NCBI GenBank assembly: GCA_023394615.1
Contig: JAEXAI010000010.1
Span: forward strand, 124,001-188,000
DNA length: 64,000 bases
Reading direction: 5' to 3'
From: Actinomycetes bacterium
GTDB taxonomy: Bacteria > Actinomycetota > Coriobacteriia > Coriobacteriales > Eggerthellaceae
Shown piece after piece: positions 50,092 through 59,362 of the stretch. The position numbers and the translations under genes are program-made. The notes beneath the pieces are model-generated. The model made no database searches. It worked only from the letters and a program-made list of their open reading frames with translations, and was not told where the DNA came from. Each line of letters opens with the position of its first letter. Positions within the stretch are counted from its first letter, which is position 1.

Positions 50092-52158
50092 ATGGCAGCT
50101 CCTGCTACAGAACACGTGCGAAACATTGTGCTTGTCGGTCAAGATGGCGCCGGCAAGACATCTTTGGCCGAGGCGATGCTTCACATCTCCGGCAAAACCC
50201 CTCGCATGGGCACGACCCACGATGGCAAGTCTTATCTGGACTACGATGCGGAAGAAATACGCCGCAGAATCACACTGGGCACCTCCATCGCGCCCATCCC
50301 GTATAAAAATTACAAGATCAATCTTCTTGATACGTCTGGTCAGCCCGATTTCATAGGCGACACTCTCGCTACCATGCAGGCGGCTGAAATGGCCCTGTTC
50401 GTGGTCGATGCGGTGGCCGGCCCGCAGGTGATGACTACGAAGTTGTGGCACGAAGCTGAATACATGCGTTTGTGCCGTGCGGTTTTCATCAATCACATCG
50501 ACCGCGAGCATGCGAATTTCGATGGCGCTATGGCCACGCTGCATGCGCGTTTCGGCAGCCGCTTGGGCGCGGTCACCATTCCCATGGGCGAGGACAAAGA
50601 TTTCAAAGGCGTTATCGACATCCTGCGCATGAAGGCCCGCTACATCGAAGGCGGCGGTGAGCGTATCGAGGAGATTCCGCCAGAATACAGCGATGCGGCG
50701 AACGTCGCGCGTGAGAAGCTGTGCGATTTGGTGGCAGAAGCCGACGATGATTTGATGATGAAATATCTGGACGGTCAAGAGCAACTGACTCAGGAAGAGT
50801 TGGAAAGCCTGCTTGACAAAGCGATCGCGCAAGAGATATTCATTCCCGTGTTCGTGGGCTCCACCATCATCGAACAGGGTATTCAAAACCTGATGGAGGA
50901 TATCTGCACCTACTTCCCTCACCCGCGCAGCCACGGCGCGTTTCGCCTGGCCAACGGCGAGGAGACTTATGTTGACGAAGAAGCCGAGCCAGCAGCGTTC
51001 GTGTTCAAGACGCTTTCCGACCCGTATGTGGGGCGCTTGAGCTTCGTGAAGATCTTTGGTGGTGTGCTGCAACCCGGCATCGAACTCATCAATGCGCGTA
51101 CGGGCAAAAAGGATCGTCTGGCGCATCTGTACGTAATGATGGGCAAGACCACCGAAGATGTAAAAAGCGCGAAAGCAGGCGACATTATCGTGGTGCCGAA
51201 GCTGACCGATGCCCGCACGGGCGATACGCTTTCGGCTTCCGGTGAAGAAGCTATCGACCCTCTGCCTATGCCGCCCGCGCTCTATCCGGTGGCTATCGAG
51301 GCGGAAAACAAGAAGGACGAAGACAAGCTAGGTACGTTTTTAGCGCGCGCGGCCGACACCGACCCCACGCTGCACATCGAGCGCAACGAGGAAACGCATC
51401 AAACGGTCATCCATGCGGTGGGCGAGGCTCAAATCGACACGCTGCTCGCGCGCTTAAGCGCACAGACAGGCGTGACCGCCAAAGTAATGGCAGTGCGCAT
51501 CCCGTATCGCGAGACCATTCGCAAGACTGCTGAAGCGCAGGGTCGTCATAAAAAGCAGACCGGCGGGTCCGGCCAGTTCGGCGATTGCTGGTTGCGCCTA
51601 GAGTCCAACCCCGGTGGCGGTTATGAGTTTTTGGACGAAGTAGTGGGCGGCAGGATTCCGCGCAATTACATACCGGCAGTTGACAAGGGCGCCCAAGAGG
51701 CCATGGAAGAGGGTTTTTTGGCAGGTTATCCGATGGTTGATGTGAAGGTCGCTGTTTTCGACGGCTCATATCATCCGGTCGATTCAAACGAAATGGCATT
51801 CAAGACGGCAGCGCGTATCGCGTTTCGCGCGGCGTGCGAAAAGGCCGATCCGGTGTTGCTCGAGCCTATGGCAAACTTGAACGTGCAGGTGCCCGAAGGA
51901 TTTGCCGGCGCGGTGATGAGCGACATCAGCACGCGTCGCGGACGCATTATCGGCACTGATTCTAACGATGAGGGCGACACCATCATCATGGTGCGCGTAC
52001 CCTACGCTGAAGTGATTTCCTACACCAAGGACCTGCGCAGTATCAGTCGCGGCACAGGTGAGTATTCCATTGAGCTGGAAGGCTACGAGGAGGCACCGGC
52101 ATTGGTGACGAAGAAGCTGGTGGAGGCATATCAGGAGGCGCGAGCCGAAGGCAAGTAG
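50092..52158 (+). CDS. Elongation factor G paralogue (EF-G2 type)
   Basis: 688-residue translational GTPase. G1 GQDGAGKTS near the N-terminus, G3 DTSGQPD, G4 is NHID rather than NKMD, with domains II (about 290-370), III-V to the end (RETIRKTAEAQGRHKKQTGGSGQFGDCWL). These changes mark the EF-G-like paralogue group whose GTPase or ribosome role differs from canonical FusA. No rpsL/rpsG neighbours, which also separates it from the main fusA. Start at 50092 is the first with good homology; only a weak AAAGGTTGG site lies upstream. TACACT at 49996 is a possible -10. Confidence 0.88.
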   Translation: MAAPATEHVRNIVLVGQDGAGKTSLAEAMLHISGKTPRMGTTHDGKSYLDYDAEEIRRRITLGTSIAPIPYKNYKINLLDTSGQPDFIGDTLATMQAAEMALFVVDAVAGPQVMTTKLWHEAEYMRLCRAVFINHIDREHANFDGAMATLHARFGSRLGAVTIPMGEDKDFKGVIDILRMKARYIEGGGERIEEIPPEYSDAANVAREKLCDLVAEADDDLMMKYLDGQEQLTQEELESLLDKAIAQEIFIPVFVGSTIIEQGIQNLMEDICTYFPHPRSHGAFRLANGEETYVDEEAEPAAFVFKTLSDPYVGRLSFVKIFGGVLQPGIELINARTGKKDRLAHLYVMMGKTTEDVKSAKAGDIIVVPKLTDARTGDTLSASGEEAIDPLPMPPALYPVAIEAENKKDEDKLGTFLARAADTDPTLHIERNEETHQTVIHAVGEAQIDTLLARLSAQTGVTAKVMAVRIPYRETIRKTAEAQGRHKKQTGGSGQFGDCWLRLESNPGGGYEFLDEVVGGRIPRNYIPAVDKGAQEAMEEGFLAGYPMVDVKVAVFDGSYHPVDSNEMAFKTAARIAFRAACEKADPVLLEPMANLNVQVPEGFAGAVMSDISTRRGRIIGTDSNDEGDTIIMVRVPYAEVISYTKDLRSISRGTGEYSIELEGYEEAPALVTKKLVEAYQEARAEGK

Positions 52159-52280
52159 GCACAAAGAGGCAAGCGAACGAGCGCCAAAGGTAAGCAGAAC
52201 GCGCCTCTACGGGTTGCCTTTGCGGGCTTCCCGTGGGCGGACTTGATGGGCAGCGTTATCAGGAAGGCCTAAGCATAAGT

Positions 52281-52313
52281 ACGGCCGCAGCGGAGAGATT
52301 CTGCTGCGGCCGT
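52281..52313 (+). terminator. Hairpin after the EF-G2 gene
   Basis: Perfect 11-bp stem ACGGCCGCAGC/GCTGCGGCCGT with an 11-nt loop, then TTTCGCG. Weak T tract; lies 120 bases after the stop. Confidence 0.55.
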
Positions 52314-52393
52314 TTCGCGTTGTTGATAGGTTCTGCTTCGGGCGTGATTATTCGACTTCCCAGGCGGCAAGACAGGATTTGCGCCGCACTTCG

Positions 52394-52624
52394 TTTCGTG
52401 GTGTTTTGCGATTTGAAAACAGAAAAACGCCAAGTAAACGAAGTAAAGTACGACTCTGATTTCCGCCCGTCTAAGGGCGCTTCATCTGACCTGCGGTTAT
52501 ACCGGGCTGATTTTTCCGCCTTCCCGGTTTTCGCTGATTAATCGAGACGTATATGCGACAGCGTCGTACTTTACTTCGTTTGGTCACCATTTTTCTGTTT
52601 TGAAAACCGAAAATCGGATTTTGT
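52394..52624 (+). repeat. Palindromic intergenic element, copy D (subfamily 2)
   Basis: AAACAG at 52417 to CTGTTT ending at 52600 spans 184 bp. Left arm 52404-52453 and right arm 52564-52613 pair around ACGAAGTAAAGTACGA with a few mismatches nearer the ends. Core GACCTGCGGTTAT at 52488-52500, 71 nt from AAACAG. Near-identical to copy C in the arms, but the 52454-52563 interior differs except for the core and TATATGCGACAGC. Between EF-G2 and glmS. Confidence 0.85.
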
Positions 52625-52667
52625 GGGGTTGCAACCCTATAATTGTTGTTGCGTTGTTGCGTTGGCT

Positions 52668-52707
52668 CGGGTGTAAGACCCTGGCCTCTCGCCGCGCCGT
52701 ACACCCG
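52668..52707 (+). other. Inverted repeat in the glmS upstream region
   Basis: CGGGTGTA/TACACCCG, perfect 8-bp arms 24 bp apart. The 52625-52870 stretch has no gene. TTGCAA near 52795 and CATAAT near 52826 are weak promoter boxes. No glmS ribozyme features are visible. Confidence 0.4.
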
Positions 52708-52870
52708 ACATTGTTTCCGTTGTGTATCATCTGACTCGCCTGCGTGCTTGCAGGGCGCATATTCTGTGACTTCGCGGCCCATGTGCACGCGTGCGGTTGC
52801 AAATGAACTAAAATAAGCCGAATTCATAATGCATAACGGCGTTATCAGGCGCTATACGACAGGAGTGCTT

Positions 52871-54694
52871 ATGTGCGGCATCGTAGGCTATACGGGTTCT
52901 GAACCCGCGAAGAACATTTTGATCGAAGGGCTGCAGCGTTTGGAATACCGCGGGTACGACTCTGCGGGCATTGCGCTGCAAAACGAAGGCAAACTAACGG
53001 TGGTGCATAGAGTAGGCAAGGTCAGCGGCTTGGCTGATGCAGTGCGCTTTATGGACAACGACGGTATGTGCGGTATCGGTCACACGCGTTGGGCTACTCA
53101 CGGTGCTCCTACTCAGCGAAACGCCCATCCGCACACCTCGTGCAAAGGCGACATCGCGGTCGTGCACAACGGCATCATCGAGAATTTCATGGAATTGCGC
53201 GAGCGCCTTATCGCCAGCGGGCATACCTTCACCAGCGACACCGATACCGAGGTCGTGGCCCATCTGGTGGAAGAGGCCTATCAGGGTAATCTGTATGAGG
53301 CTGTTCGAGATGCGTGCTCCCAAGTTGTTGGCACATACGGCCTTGCAGTTGTATGCGCGCAGGAACCGGGACGCATCGTGGTCACCCGTAAAGATTCGCC
53401 CATCGTGCTGGCTCATGGCGAAGCGGGAAGCTTCGTGGCAAGCGACATCATCGCCGTTATCGAGGCCTCGCGCGACGTGACTGTGCTCGGTGATGATCAG
53501 TTCGCCATCATGGAGCCCGACGGCATCCAGTACAAAGACAACATGGGCAATACCGTGCAGCCGAAAGTAATGCACGTGGATTGGGATATGGATGTTGCCG
53601 AAAAAGGCGGCTATCCTGATTTCATGCTCAAGGAAATCCACGAGCAGCCGCGCGTGGTGCGAGACACGCTGGCCGGGCGTATGATAAACGGCGTGCTGAA
53701 CATCGATGAGCTGGGGCTTTCCCTCGAAGAGATGAACCTGATTGATCGCGTGTACGTGATTGCCTGTGGCACCAGCTATCATGCCGGGCTGATTGCCCGA
53801 CAGCTGATAGAGGGATGGGCACGCATTCCCACCGAAGTGGAAGTTGCCAGTGAATTCCGCTATCGCAACCCCATTATCACCCCGTCGACTTTGGTGGTAG
53901 CCGTATCGCAATCAGGCGAGACTGCAGACACACTGGCTGCCATCCGCGACGCGCGCATCAAGGGCGCAAAGGTTTTCGGCATCACCAACGTGGTAGGCAG
54001 CCCCGTAGCTCGCGAAGCCGACGGCGTCATCTACACCAAGGCCAACAAAGAAATCGCTGTGGCATCCACGAAGTCTTTTTTGGGCCAAGTGGTGAGCTTG
54101 ACGCTTTTGGCAATGTTGCTCGCGCAGGCTAAAGGCAAACTGAACACAGCGCAGTGCCGCATGCTCTATCGGGAGCTTGCGGATACGGCGGAGCAAATCG
54201 AGTACATTCTGGCGGACACTACCTGCATCGAGAAAGCGGCCGAGGCATGCAAGGACGCTCACGACGCGCTGTTTATCGGGCGCGGCATGGGGTCGGCTAT
54301 CAGCTACGAAGGCGCGCTGAAGCTGAAAGAAATCAGCTATCTGCATGCGGAAGCGTATCCAGCCGGTGAGATGAAGCATGGCCCTATTGCCTTGTTGGAG
54401 CCAGGTTTCCCCGTTATCGTCGTGGCCACTCAGTCGCCCGTTTACGACAAGGTGATTTCCAACATCCAAGAAAGCAAAGCGCGCGGGGCCATGGTTGTGG
54501 CCATCGCCACCGAAGGCGACGAGGATATAAAGCGCTACGCTGACTACGTGATGTACATCCCGAAGGTACGCGATGCGCTCAGCGCTATTACGGCTTCGGT
54601 GCCTCTGCAGCTGTTCGCGCGCGCTATTGCGATTGCGCGCGGATGCGATGTGGACCAGCCGCGCAACTTGGCGAAGTCGGTGACCGTTGAATAA
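52871..54694 (+). CDS. glmS: Glutamine-fructose-6-phosphate aminotransferase
   Basis: Makes glucosamine-6-phosphate, the entry to amino-sugar and peptidoglycan synthesis. 607 residues. Start at 52871 so that Cys2 (MCGIVGYTG) becomes the N-terminal nucleophile after Met removal; AGGAG is upstream. Glutaminase half 1-240, two SIS sugar-isomerase domains (about 290-420 and 460-590: GTSYHAGL, SQSGETADT, DQPRNLAKSVTVE at the end). The longer ORF start at 52829 would bury the cysteine. Confidence 0.96.
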   Translation: MCGIVGYTGSEPAKNILIEGLQRLEYRGYDSAGIALQNEGKLTVVHRVGKVSGLADAVRFMDNDGMCGIGHTRWATHGAPTQRNAHPHTSCKGDIAVVHNGIIENFMELRERLIASGHTFTSDTDTEVVAHLVEEAYQGNLYEAVRDACSQVVGTYGLAVVCAQEPGRIVVTRKDSPIVLAHGEAGSFVASDIIAVIEASRDVTVLGDDQFAIMEPDGIQYKDNMGNTVQPKVMHVDWDMDVAEKGGYPDFMLKEIHEQPRVVRDTLAGRMINGVLNIDELGLSLEEMNLIDRVYVIACGTSYHAGLIARQLIEGWARIPTEVEVASEFRYRNPIITPSTLVVAVSQSGETADTLAAIRDARIKGAKVFGITNVVGSPVAREADGVIYTKANKEIAVASTKSFLGQVVSLTLLAMLLAQAKGKLNTAQCRMLYRELADTAEQIEYILADTTCIEKAAEACKDAHDALFIGRGMGSAISYEGALKLKEISYLHAEAYPAGEMKHGPIALLEPGFPVIVVATQSPVYDKVISNIQESKARGAMVVAIATEGDEDIKRYADYVMYIPKVRDALSAITASVPLQLFARAIAIARGCDVDQPRNLAKSVTVE

Positions 54695-55295
54695 CGAGGG
54701 CGCGACAGAAAAGAATTCCATCCCGCAAGATACGTTCGACGCGACAAGCGAAAACCCTCTGCTGCCAAGCGAGAAGGATGCTACCTCTGAAGGCGTCGGG
54801 CTCGGCGTTGACATCGTGGAAATTGCGCGCGTGAAGGCAATTTTGATTCGAACCCCGTCGTTTGTCCACCGGGTATACACGGAGGGAGAGCGCGCTTACT
54901 GTGAATCGACCGCGCAGCCGGCCGTGCATTTCGCCACGCGTTTCGCCGCCAAAGAAGCGGTGTTGAAAGCATTGGGCACAGGATTTTCCGAAGGTATCGC
55001 GCCTGCTGATGTGGAAGTGGTGCGCAACGCCAAGGGACGTCCGGCCGTAAAGCTCCATCGTAGAGCGGCGAGCATCGCTTCTGATAGGGGGGTGCGCGAA
55101 ATACCCCTGTCGCTTTCGTTCACTCACACCGATGCTGTGGCGTGCGCTATGGTCATTACCGACGATTCGATGCGTGCCGAGGAGGAGCGGGTCGATCCGA
55201 TGGAGGAGCTTTCCCGCCGCTTCAAGGAAGCTCGTTCGCTGTTGGATCAGATGGACAAGCCTGCTGTGGAAAGCGATGATGGGAAGGACGCTTAA
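54687..55295 (+). CDS. acpS: Holo-[acyl-carrier-protein] synthase
   Basis: Transfers phosphopantetheine from CoA to ACP (the protein at 2847). Core 37-150: GVGLGVDIVEIARV (metal Asp), FATRFAAKEAVLKALGTG and LSLSFTHTDAVACAMVI. 202 residues, longer than the usual 120-130 because of an unconserved N-terminal tail of about 36 residues and an acidic helical C-terminal extension (about 155-202). The only start before the core without ATG is TTG at 54687, overlapping the glmS stop by eight bases; a later start within the tail is possible. Confidence 0.85.
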   Translation: MNNEGATEKNSIPQDTFDATSENPLLPSEKDATSEGVGLGVDIVEIARVKAILIRTPSFVHRVYTEGERAYCESTAQPAVHFATRFAAKEAVLKALGTGFSEGIAPADVEVVRNAKGRPAVKLHRRAASIASDRGVREIPLSLSFTHTDAVACAMVITDDSMRAEEERVDPMEELSRRFKEARSLLDQMDKPAVESDDGKDA

Positions 55296-55297
55296 CC

Positions 55298-56200
55298 GTG
55301 AAGCATTACGATGAACGCACTCTTGCCGGTCTGATTCCATATCCAAAGCCGGGCATGAACAAGTACACGCGTGGCAAGCTGACGCTGATTGTGGGTAGCC
55401 ATACATATCCCGGCGCCGCCGGTTTGGCATCTTTGGCAAGTCAAAGAGCTGGTGCGGGCTACACCGAGGTGTATGTGGAAGATGGCATTGTGCCACTTCT
55501 GCAGATGTATCACACGTCTTTGGTGGTACATCCTTGGAGTGGCTGGCATTCATCGCAGTTGAAGGCCTCGACCGAATCGCATCCGTGCGCTTACGTAATC
55601 GGCAGCGGTTTTGATGCGCAGGATCCTTACGTGTCGGGCTTGACGCGCCATCTGTTGCATGATGCGCAGGCTCCTGTGCTGGTAGATGGCGGCGCTTTAC
55701 GGCTGCTTTCGGCGAAGAAGATTCACGATTTGTGCGAGCAACGTTTTCGTATGGGCTTTCCCACCATCGTCACTCCGCATGGCGGCGAGGCGAAAGAAAT
55801 GGGTAGAATCTTTGCGCTGACCACGCAGGACCAGGGCGATTTCGCGCTGCAACTTTCCCAAGCATACGGCGCTATCACCGTGTTAAAAGGCCCCGACACC
55901 TATATTTCCGATGGTGTGGACGTGCATTGCATGTCGGAAGGCACGGCTGCCTTGGCTAAAGCAGGTACCGGTGATGTGTTGGCTGGCACAATCGGTGCGT
56001 TTTTGGCGCAGGGCATGGGTCCCATCGATGCATGCGTGCTGGGAACCACGGTTCACGCGCGTGCTGGGAGGCTTGCCGAGAAAGATTTGACATCGGTGTC
56101 AGTGTGCGCCGAAGACGTGATTACCTATCTGCCAAAAGCCATCATGTCTATTGCCGACAGCGCGAAACACAAACATGACGACGATGAAGAGCCGTGCTAG
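55298..56200 (+). CDS. nnrD: ADP/ATP-dependent NAD(P)H-hydrate dehydratase
   Basis: Repairs hydrated NAD(P)H. 300 residues, ribokinase fold; GKLTLIVGSHTYPGAAGLAS, ATYGAITVLKGPDTYI and the catalytic GTAALAKAGTGDVLAGTIGAFLAQG motif are present. The epimerase partner domain (NnrE/YjeF-N) is not fused and not adjacent. GTG start at 55298, two bases after acpS, with GGAAGGAC upstream. The His/Asp-rich tail (KHKHDDDEEPC) is unconserved. Order glmS-acpS-nnrD is a plausible operon. Confidence 0.9.
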   Translation: MKHYDERTLAGLIPYPKPGMNKYTRGKLTLIVGSHTYPGAAGLASLASQRAGAGYTEVYVEDGIVPLLQMYHTSLVVHPWSGWHSSQLKASTESHPCAYVIGSGFDAQDPYVSGLTRHLLHDAQAPVLVDGGALRLLSAKKIHDLCEQRFRMGFPTIVTPHGGEAKEMGRIFALTTQDQGDFALQLSQAYGAITVLKGPDTYISDGVDVHCMSEGTAALAKAGTGDVLAGTIGAFLAQGMGPIDACVLGTTVHARAGRLAEKDLTSVSVCAEDVITYLPKAIMSIADSAKHKHDDDEEPC

Positions 56201-56231
56201 CGCGGCATGTGCTTGCAAGATGAAAAGATAC

Positions 56232-56264
56232 CATGCACTCATCAGTAAAAACACTGAGTGCATG
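56232..56264 (+). terminator. Hairpin after nnrD
   Basis: Perfect 10-bp stem CATGCACTCA/TGAGTGCATG with a 13-nt A-rich loop. No T tract, so either a weak terminator or an mRNA end stem. Confidence 0.45.
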
Positions 56265-56311
56265 TGCGGGCGCACGCAATGCGGCGTGCAGAAAGCTAGG
56301 GCTATTCTAAT

Positions 56312-58528
56312 ATGGTGACATCAGGGAATAAAAACGATACCGCTCGCTTGTTCGATGAGCGTGCGACAGCTGCTGGAATATCGCCCGCTGCGGGGGCATC
56401 CATCGAGGTGCAACCGTCTCTTTCTGCAAACGTACCTGGCGTTGAGGTTGATCCGAAGGTACGCATCGATGCGCTGCGACGTGAAATCGAGCACAATTCA
56501 TACTTGTATTATGCCGAAGACAAGCCCGCCATCAGCGACGGCGCTTTCGATTCGCTCATGCGCGAACTGCGTCAGCTGGAATCGGCGCACCCCGAGCTCA
56601 TCGACCCCTCTTCACCTACCCAGCGTGTCGGTGGTTACGTGGGCGAGCAATTTGCGGCAATCCGCCATGCACAGCGCATGTATTCGCTTGACGATGCTAT
56701 GGGATTGGGCGAGCTGGATGATTGGATGGACCGCACGTTCAACGCGATTGGACATGATGTGCCGTTGTGCTGCGAGTTGAAAATCGACGGGAGCGGCATT
56801 GCGCTTACCTACGAAGACGGACGTTTGGTGCGTGCGGCAACGCGCGGCGATGGTACGACAGGTGAGGACGTGACGGCCAACATCCGGACCATCAAAGATG
56901 TACCATTGCGTCTGCGTGCGGGAAGCGATCAAGGTTTGGCGAATCCTGATGCGGCCATAGAGTTGCGCGGAGAATCCTATATGCCCAAGGCTAGCTTCCA
57001 AACGCTGAATGATGCTGCGGAAGCGGAAGGTAAACAGGGATTTGCGAATCCGCGCAATGCGGCAGCTGGTAGCTTGCGCCAGAAAGATCCTACCATCACG
57101 GCGCACCGCGACCTTTCCACGTTCATCTACGCCACAGCATCAAATGATGCGCTAAAGATGCAAGGGCAGTTTGAGTTCTTGGAGTGGATGCGCGCAGCGG
57201 GCTTTCATGTGAACCCCGATGTAAAACTGTGCGAAAGCCGTGATGAGGTGCGGGAATTCTGCCGTGCGGCGCTGAAGAGACGCGAGGATCTTCCTTACGA
57301 AATCGATGGTGTGGTGGTGAAGGTGAATGATTTCGCGTTGCAGGATTCGATGGGATTCACCGCTCGTGCTCCACGTTGGGCCATCGCCTATAAGTTTCCG
57401 CCTGAAGAGAAGACAACCCACCTGCGCGACATTACCGTGCAGGTGGGTCGTACTGGCGCAGTCACGCCTGTGGCCGAGTTGGACCCGATACTGGTAGCTG
57501 GTTCAACCGTTGCCCGCGCTACGTTGCACAACGAAGACGAGGTGCGTCGCAAAGACGTGCGTATCGGTGATACGGTTATCGTACGCAAAGCAGGCGATGT
57601 GATTCCCGAGGTACTCGGCCCTGTGCTGAGCCTGCGACCTAAAGGCACTGAGCCTTGGAGTATGCCCGAGCGCTGTCCAAGTTGTGCAAGCCCGCTGGTG
57701 CGCGAAGAAGGTGAAGCGGCATATCGATGCGTTTCTATAGATTGTCCTGCTCAGGCGCATGAGCGCTTGGTGCATTGGGCCAGCAGGGGAGCGCTTGACA
57801 TAGAGGGCATGGGCGATGAGGTGGTTGGCCGTCTGGTAGAATCCGGTCGTTTGCGCGACGTGGCCGACTATTATAGTTTAACCGAATACGATTTGGCCAC
57901 GCTTGATATGGGCCGCACGAACAAGGACGGCGAGCCAATTCATCTAGGCGGCGTAGTGGCAAAAAAGCTCATTGATGCAATCGAGGGTAGCAAGACGCGT
58001 GGATTCGACCGCGTTTTGTTCGGGCTGGGCATCCGTCATGTGGGCAAGACGACGGCTCAGGCCATTGTAGCTGTGTTCCCCAGTATGGATGCGCTTCGCG
58101 CAGCTGAAGAAGAGCAATTGGCGGCCATAGGGGGCGTGGGTTCCATCATCGCGCGCAGCATATATCTGTTTTTGCGCACACCTGACAATATTGCAGTAAT
58201 CGATCGTTTGGCGAATGCTGGTGTGACCATGCAGGCGCAGCAAAGCGAAAATGAAGTACCGCAAACGCTCGCCGGTCTGACGTTCGTGTTGACCGGTAGC
58301 TTGGTGCAAAGCGGTATGACCCGAGACGAGGCGGGTAATCGGCTCAAAGCTATGGGCGCTAAGGTGTCAGGCAGCGTTTCGAAAAAGACGAGCTGTGTTA
58401 TCGCAGGTGAATCGGCTGGTTCTAAATACGACAAAGCGGTATCAATGGGTGTTCCTGTAGCGGACGAGTCGGCTTTTCTCCGTATTTTAGAAACCGGCCA
58501 GGCACCCGACGGTGTCGTTGCGCGCTAG
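56312..58528 (+). CDS. ligA: NAD+-dependent DNA ligase
   Basis: Seals nicks in replication and repair. 738 residues, about 65 longer than usual at the N-terminus because of a Ser/Ala-rich stretch (1-45). Domain Ia opens IDALRREIEHNSYLYY; adenylated Lys157 in CELKIDGSGIAL; zinc finger CPSC...CVSIDC (about 455-485); HhH domain and C-terminal BRCT (about 650-735, GLTFVLTGSLVQSGMTR). Start codon is uncertain: ATG 56312 has only a weak AGGG site, and the extension would vanish with a downstream start. Confidence 0.95.
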   Translation: MVTSGNKNDTARLFDERATAAGISPAAGASIEVQPSLSANVPGVEVDPKVRIDALRREIEHNSYLYYAEDKPAISDGAFDSLMRELRQLESAHPELIDPSSPTQRVGGYVGEQFAAIRHAQRMYSLDDAMGLGELDDWMDRTFNAIGHDVPLCCELKIDGSGIALTYEDGRLVRAATRGDGTTGEDVTANIRTIKDVPLRLRAGSDQGLANPDAAIELRGESYMPKASFQTLNDAAEAEGKQGFANPRNAAAGSLRQKDPTITAHRDLSTFIYATASNDALKMQGQFEFLEWMRAAGFHVNPDVKLCESRDEVREFCRAALKRREDLPYEIDGVVVKVNDFALQDSMGFTARAPRWAIAYKFPPEEKTTHLRDITVQVGRTGAVTPVAELDPILVAGSTVARATLHNEDEVRRKDVRIGDTVIVRKAGDVIPEVLGPVLSLRPKGTEPWSMPERCPSCASPLVREEGEAAYRCVSIDCPAQAHERLVHWASRGALDIEGMGDEVVGRLVESGRLRDVADYYSLTEYDLATLDMGRTNKDGEPIHLGGVVAKKLIDAIEGSKTRGFDRVLFGLGIRHVGKTTAQAIVAVFPSMDALRAAEEEQLAAIGGVGSIIARSIYLFLRTPDNIAVIDRLANAGVTMQAQQSENEVPQTLAGLTFVLTGSLVQSGMTRDEAGNRLKAMGAKVSGSVSKKTSCVIAGESAGSKYDKAVSMGVPVADESAFLRILETGQAPDGVVAR

Positions 58529-58556
58529 GCGTGCAGATGGTTTCAAGGGTGTGCGG

Positions 58557-59288
58557 ATGAAAAAGACCAGACTGGATAAGCTGCTTGTTGACGGAGGGTT
58601 TTTCCCCGATGCGCAGGCTGCATTGCGCGCGGTGCTAGCACGCGAGGTAAAAGTGGGCGACGCGTATGCCACCAGCGCGGCGCAGATGGTTTCTGCAGAC
58701 GCGAATGTGCAGGTAAAGAGTGAAAACCGTTTCGTCTCGCGCGGGGGATGGAAACTACAAGGCGCCCTGGACGCATTCGATCAGAGCGTGCAGGGTGAGC
58801 ATTGTATCGATATCGGGTCGTCGACGGGCGGTTTTTCCGATTGTCTTTTGCAGGCCGGTGCCGCCAGTGTGGTATGTGTTGATGTGAACTACGGCCAGCT
58901 GGCATGGAAGATTCGACAGGATCCGCGCGTCAAAGTTTTTGAGCGCACGAATATTAAAACAGTTGTTCCGCAACAAATCGGTGCGCCCTTCGATGTGTTG
59001 GTTGCTGATCTTAGCTTTATCGGACTTGCCCAATTGGCAGGGGTGTTTGCCAAGCTGTCGCATAAGGGCAGTGTGTTTGTGGGACTGGTGAAGCCGCAGT
59101 TCGAAAGCCATCACGACGAAACCGAAGGCGGTCTGGTCGTGGATCCTGATGTGCGCGCCCGCACGGTGCGCGAGGTCACGACTGCGCTTGAAGATGTCGG
59201 TTTTCAGGTGAGTGGGGTAGTGGAGTCTTCCATCACCGGACGCAAGGCGAAAAACGTCGAGTATTTGGTGCGTGCCGTTTTCCGGTAG
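58557..59288 (+). CDS. TlyA-family RNA 2'-O-methyltransferase
   Basis: 243 residues: N-terminal S4 RNA-binding domain (RLDKLLVDGGFFPDAQAALRAVLAREVKVGD) and an RrmJ/FtsJ-like methyltransferase (SRGGWKLQGALDAF, IDIGSSTGGFSDCLLQAGA, VADLSFI, KPQFE). TlyA proteins methylate rRNA. Start at 58557 is chosen since an upstream ATG at 58512 would overlap ligA and lack a site; CAAGGGTG is upstream. Follows ligA by 28 bases. Confidence 0.92.
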   Translation: MKKTRLDKLLVDGGFFPDAQAALRAVLAREVKVGDAYATSAAQMVSADANVQVKSENRFVSRGGWKLQGALDAFDQSVQGEHCIDIGSSTGGFSDCLLQAGAASVVCVDVNYGQLAWKIRQDPRVKVFERTNIKTVVPQQIGAPFDVLVADLSFIGLAQLAGVFAKLSHKGSVFVGLVKPQFESHHDETEGGLVVDPDVRARTVREVTTALEDVGFQVSGVVESSITGRKAKNVEYLVRAVFR

Positions 59289-59362
59289 GGGTTTTGAAGG
59301 ATGTCTGCTGGGCCTTCTCTCATGCTCGTTGGCAGAGCACTGCTGTTATAAGGCGGTAAATC

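Noticed and set aside
49627..51126. 499-codon minus-strand ORF opposite the ModD-like and EF-G2 genes
   Set aside because: It crosses two real genes and reads as arginine/histidine-rich complement; no motif supports it.
52209..52240. Decayed copy of the acetyltransferase end near 41670 (GCCTTTGCGGGCTTCCC)
   Set aside because: Only about 17 bases match and nothing around them; treated as chance.
52600..52870. glmS ribozyme upstream of glmS
   Set aside because: The conserved ribozyme core is not visible; the gap is taken up by repeat D and an 8-bp inverted repeat.
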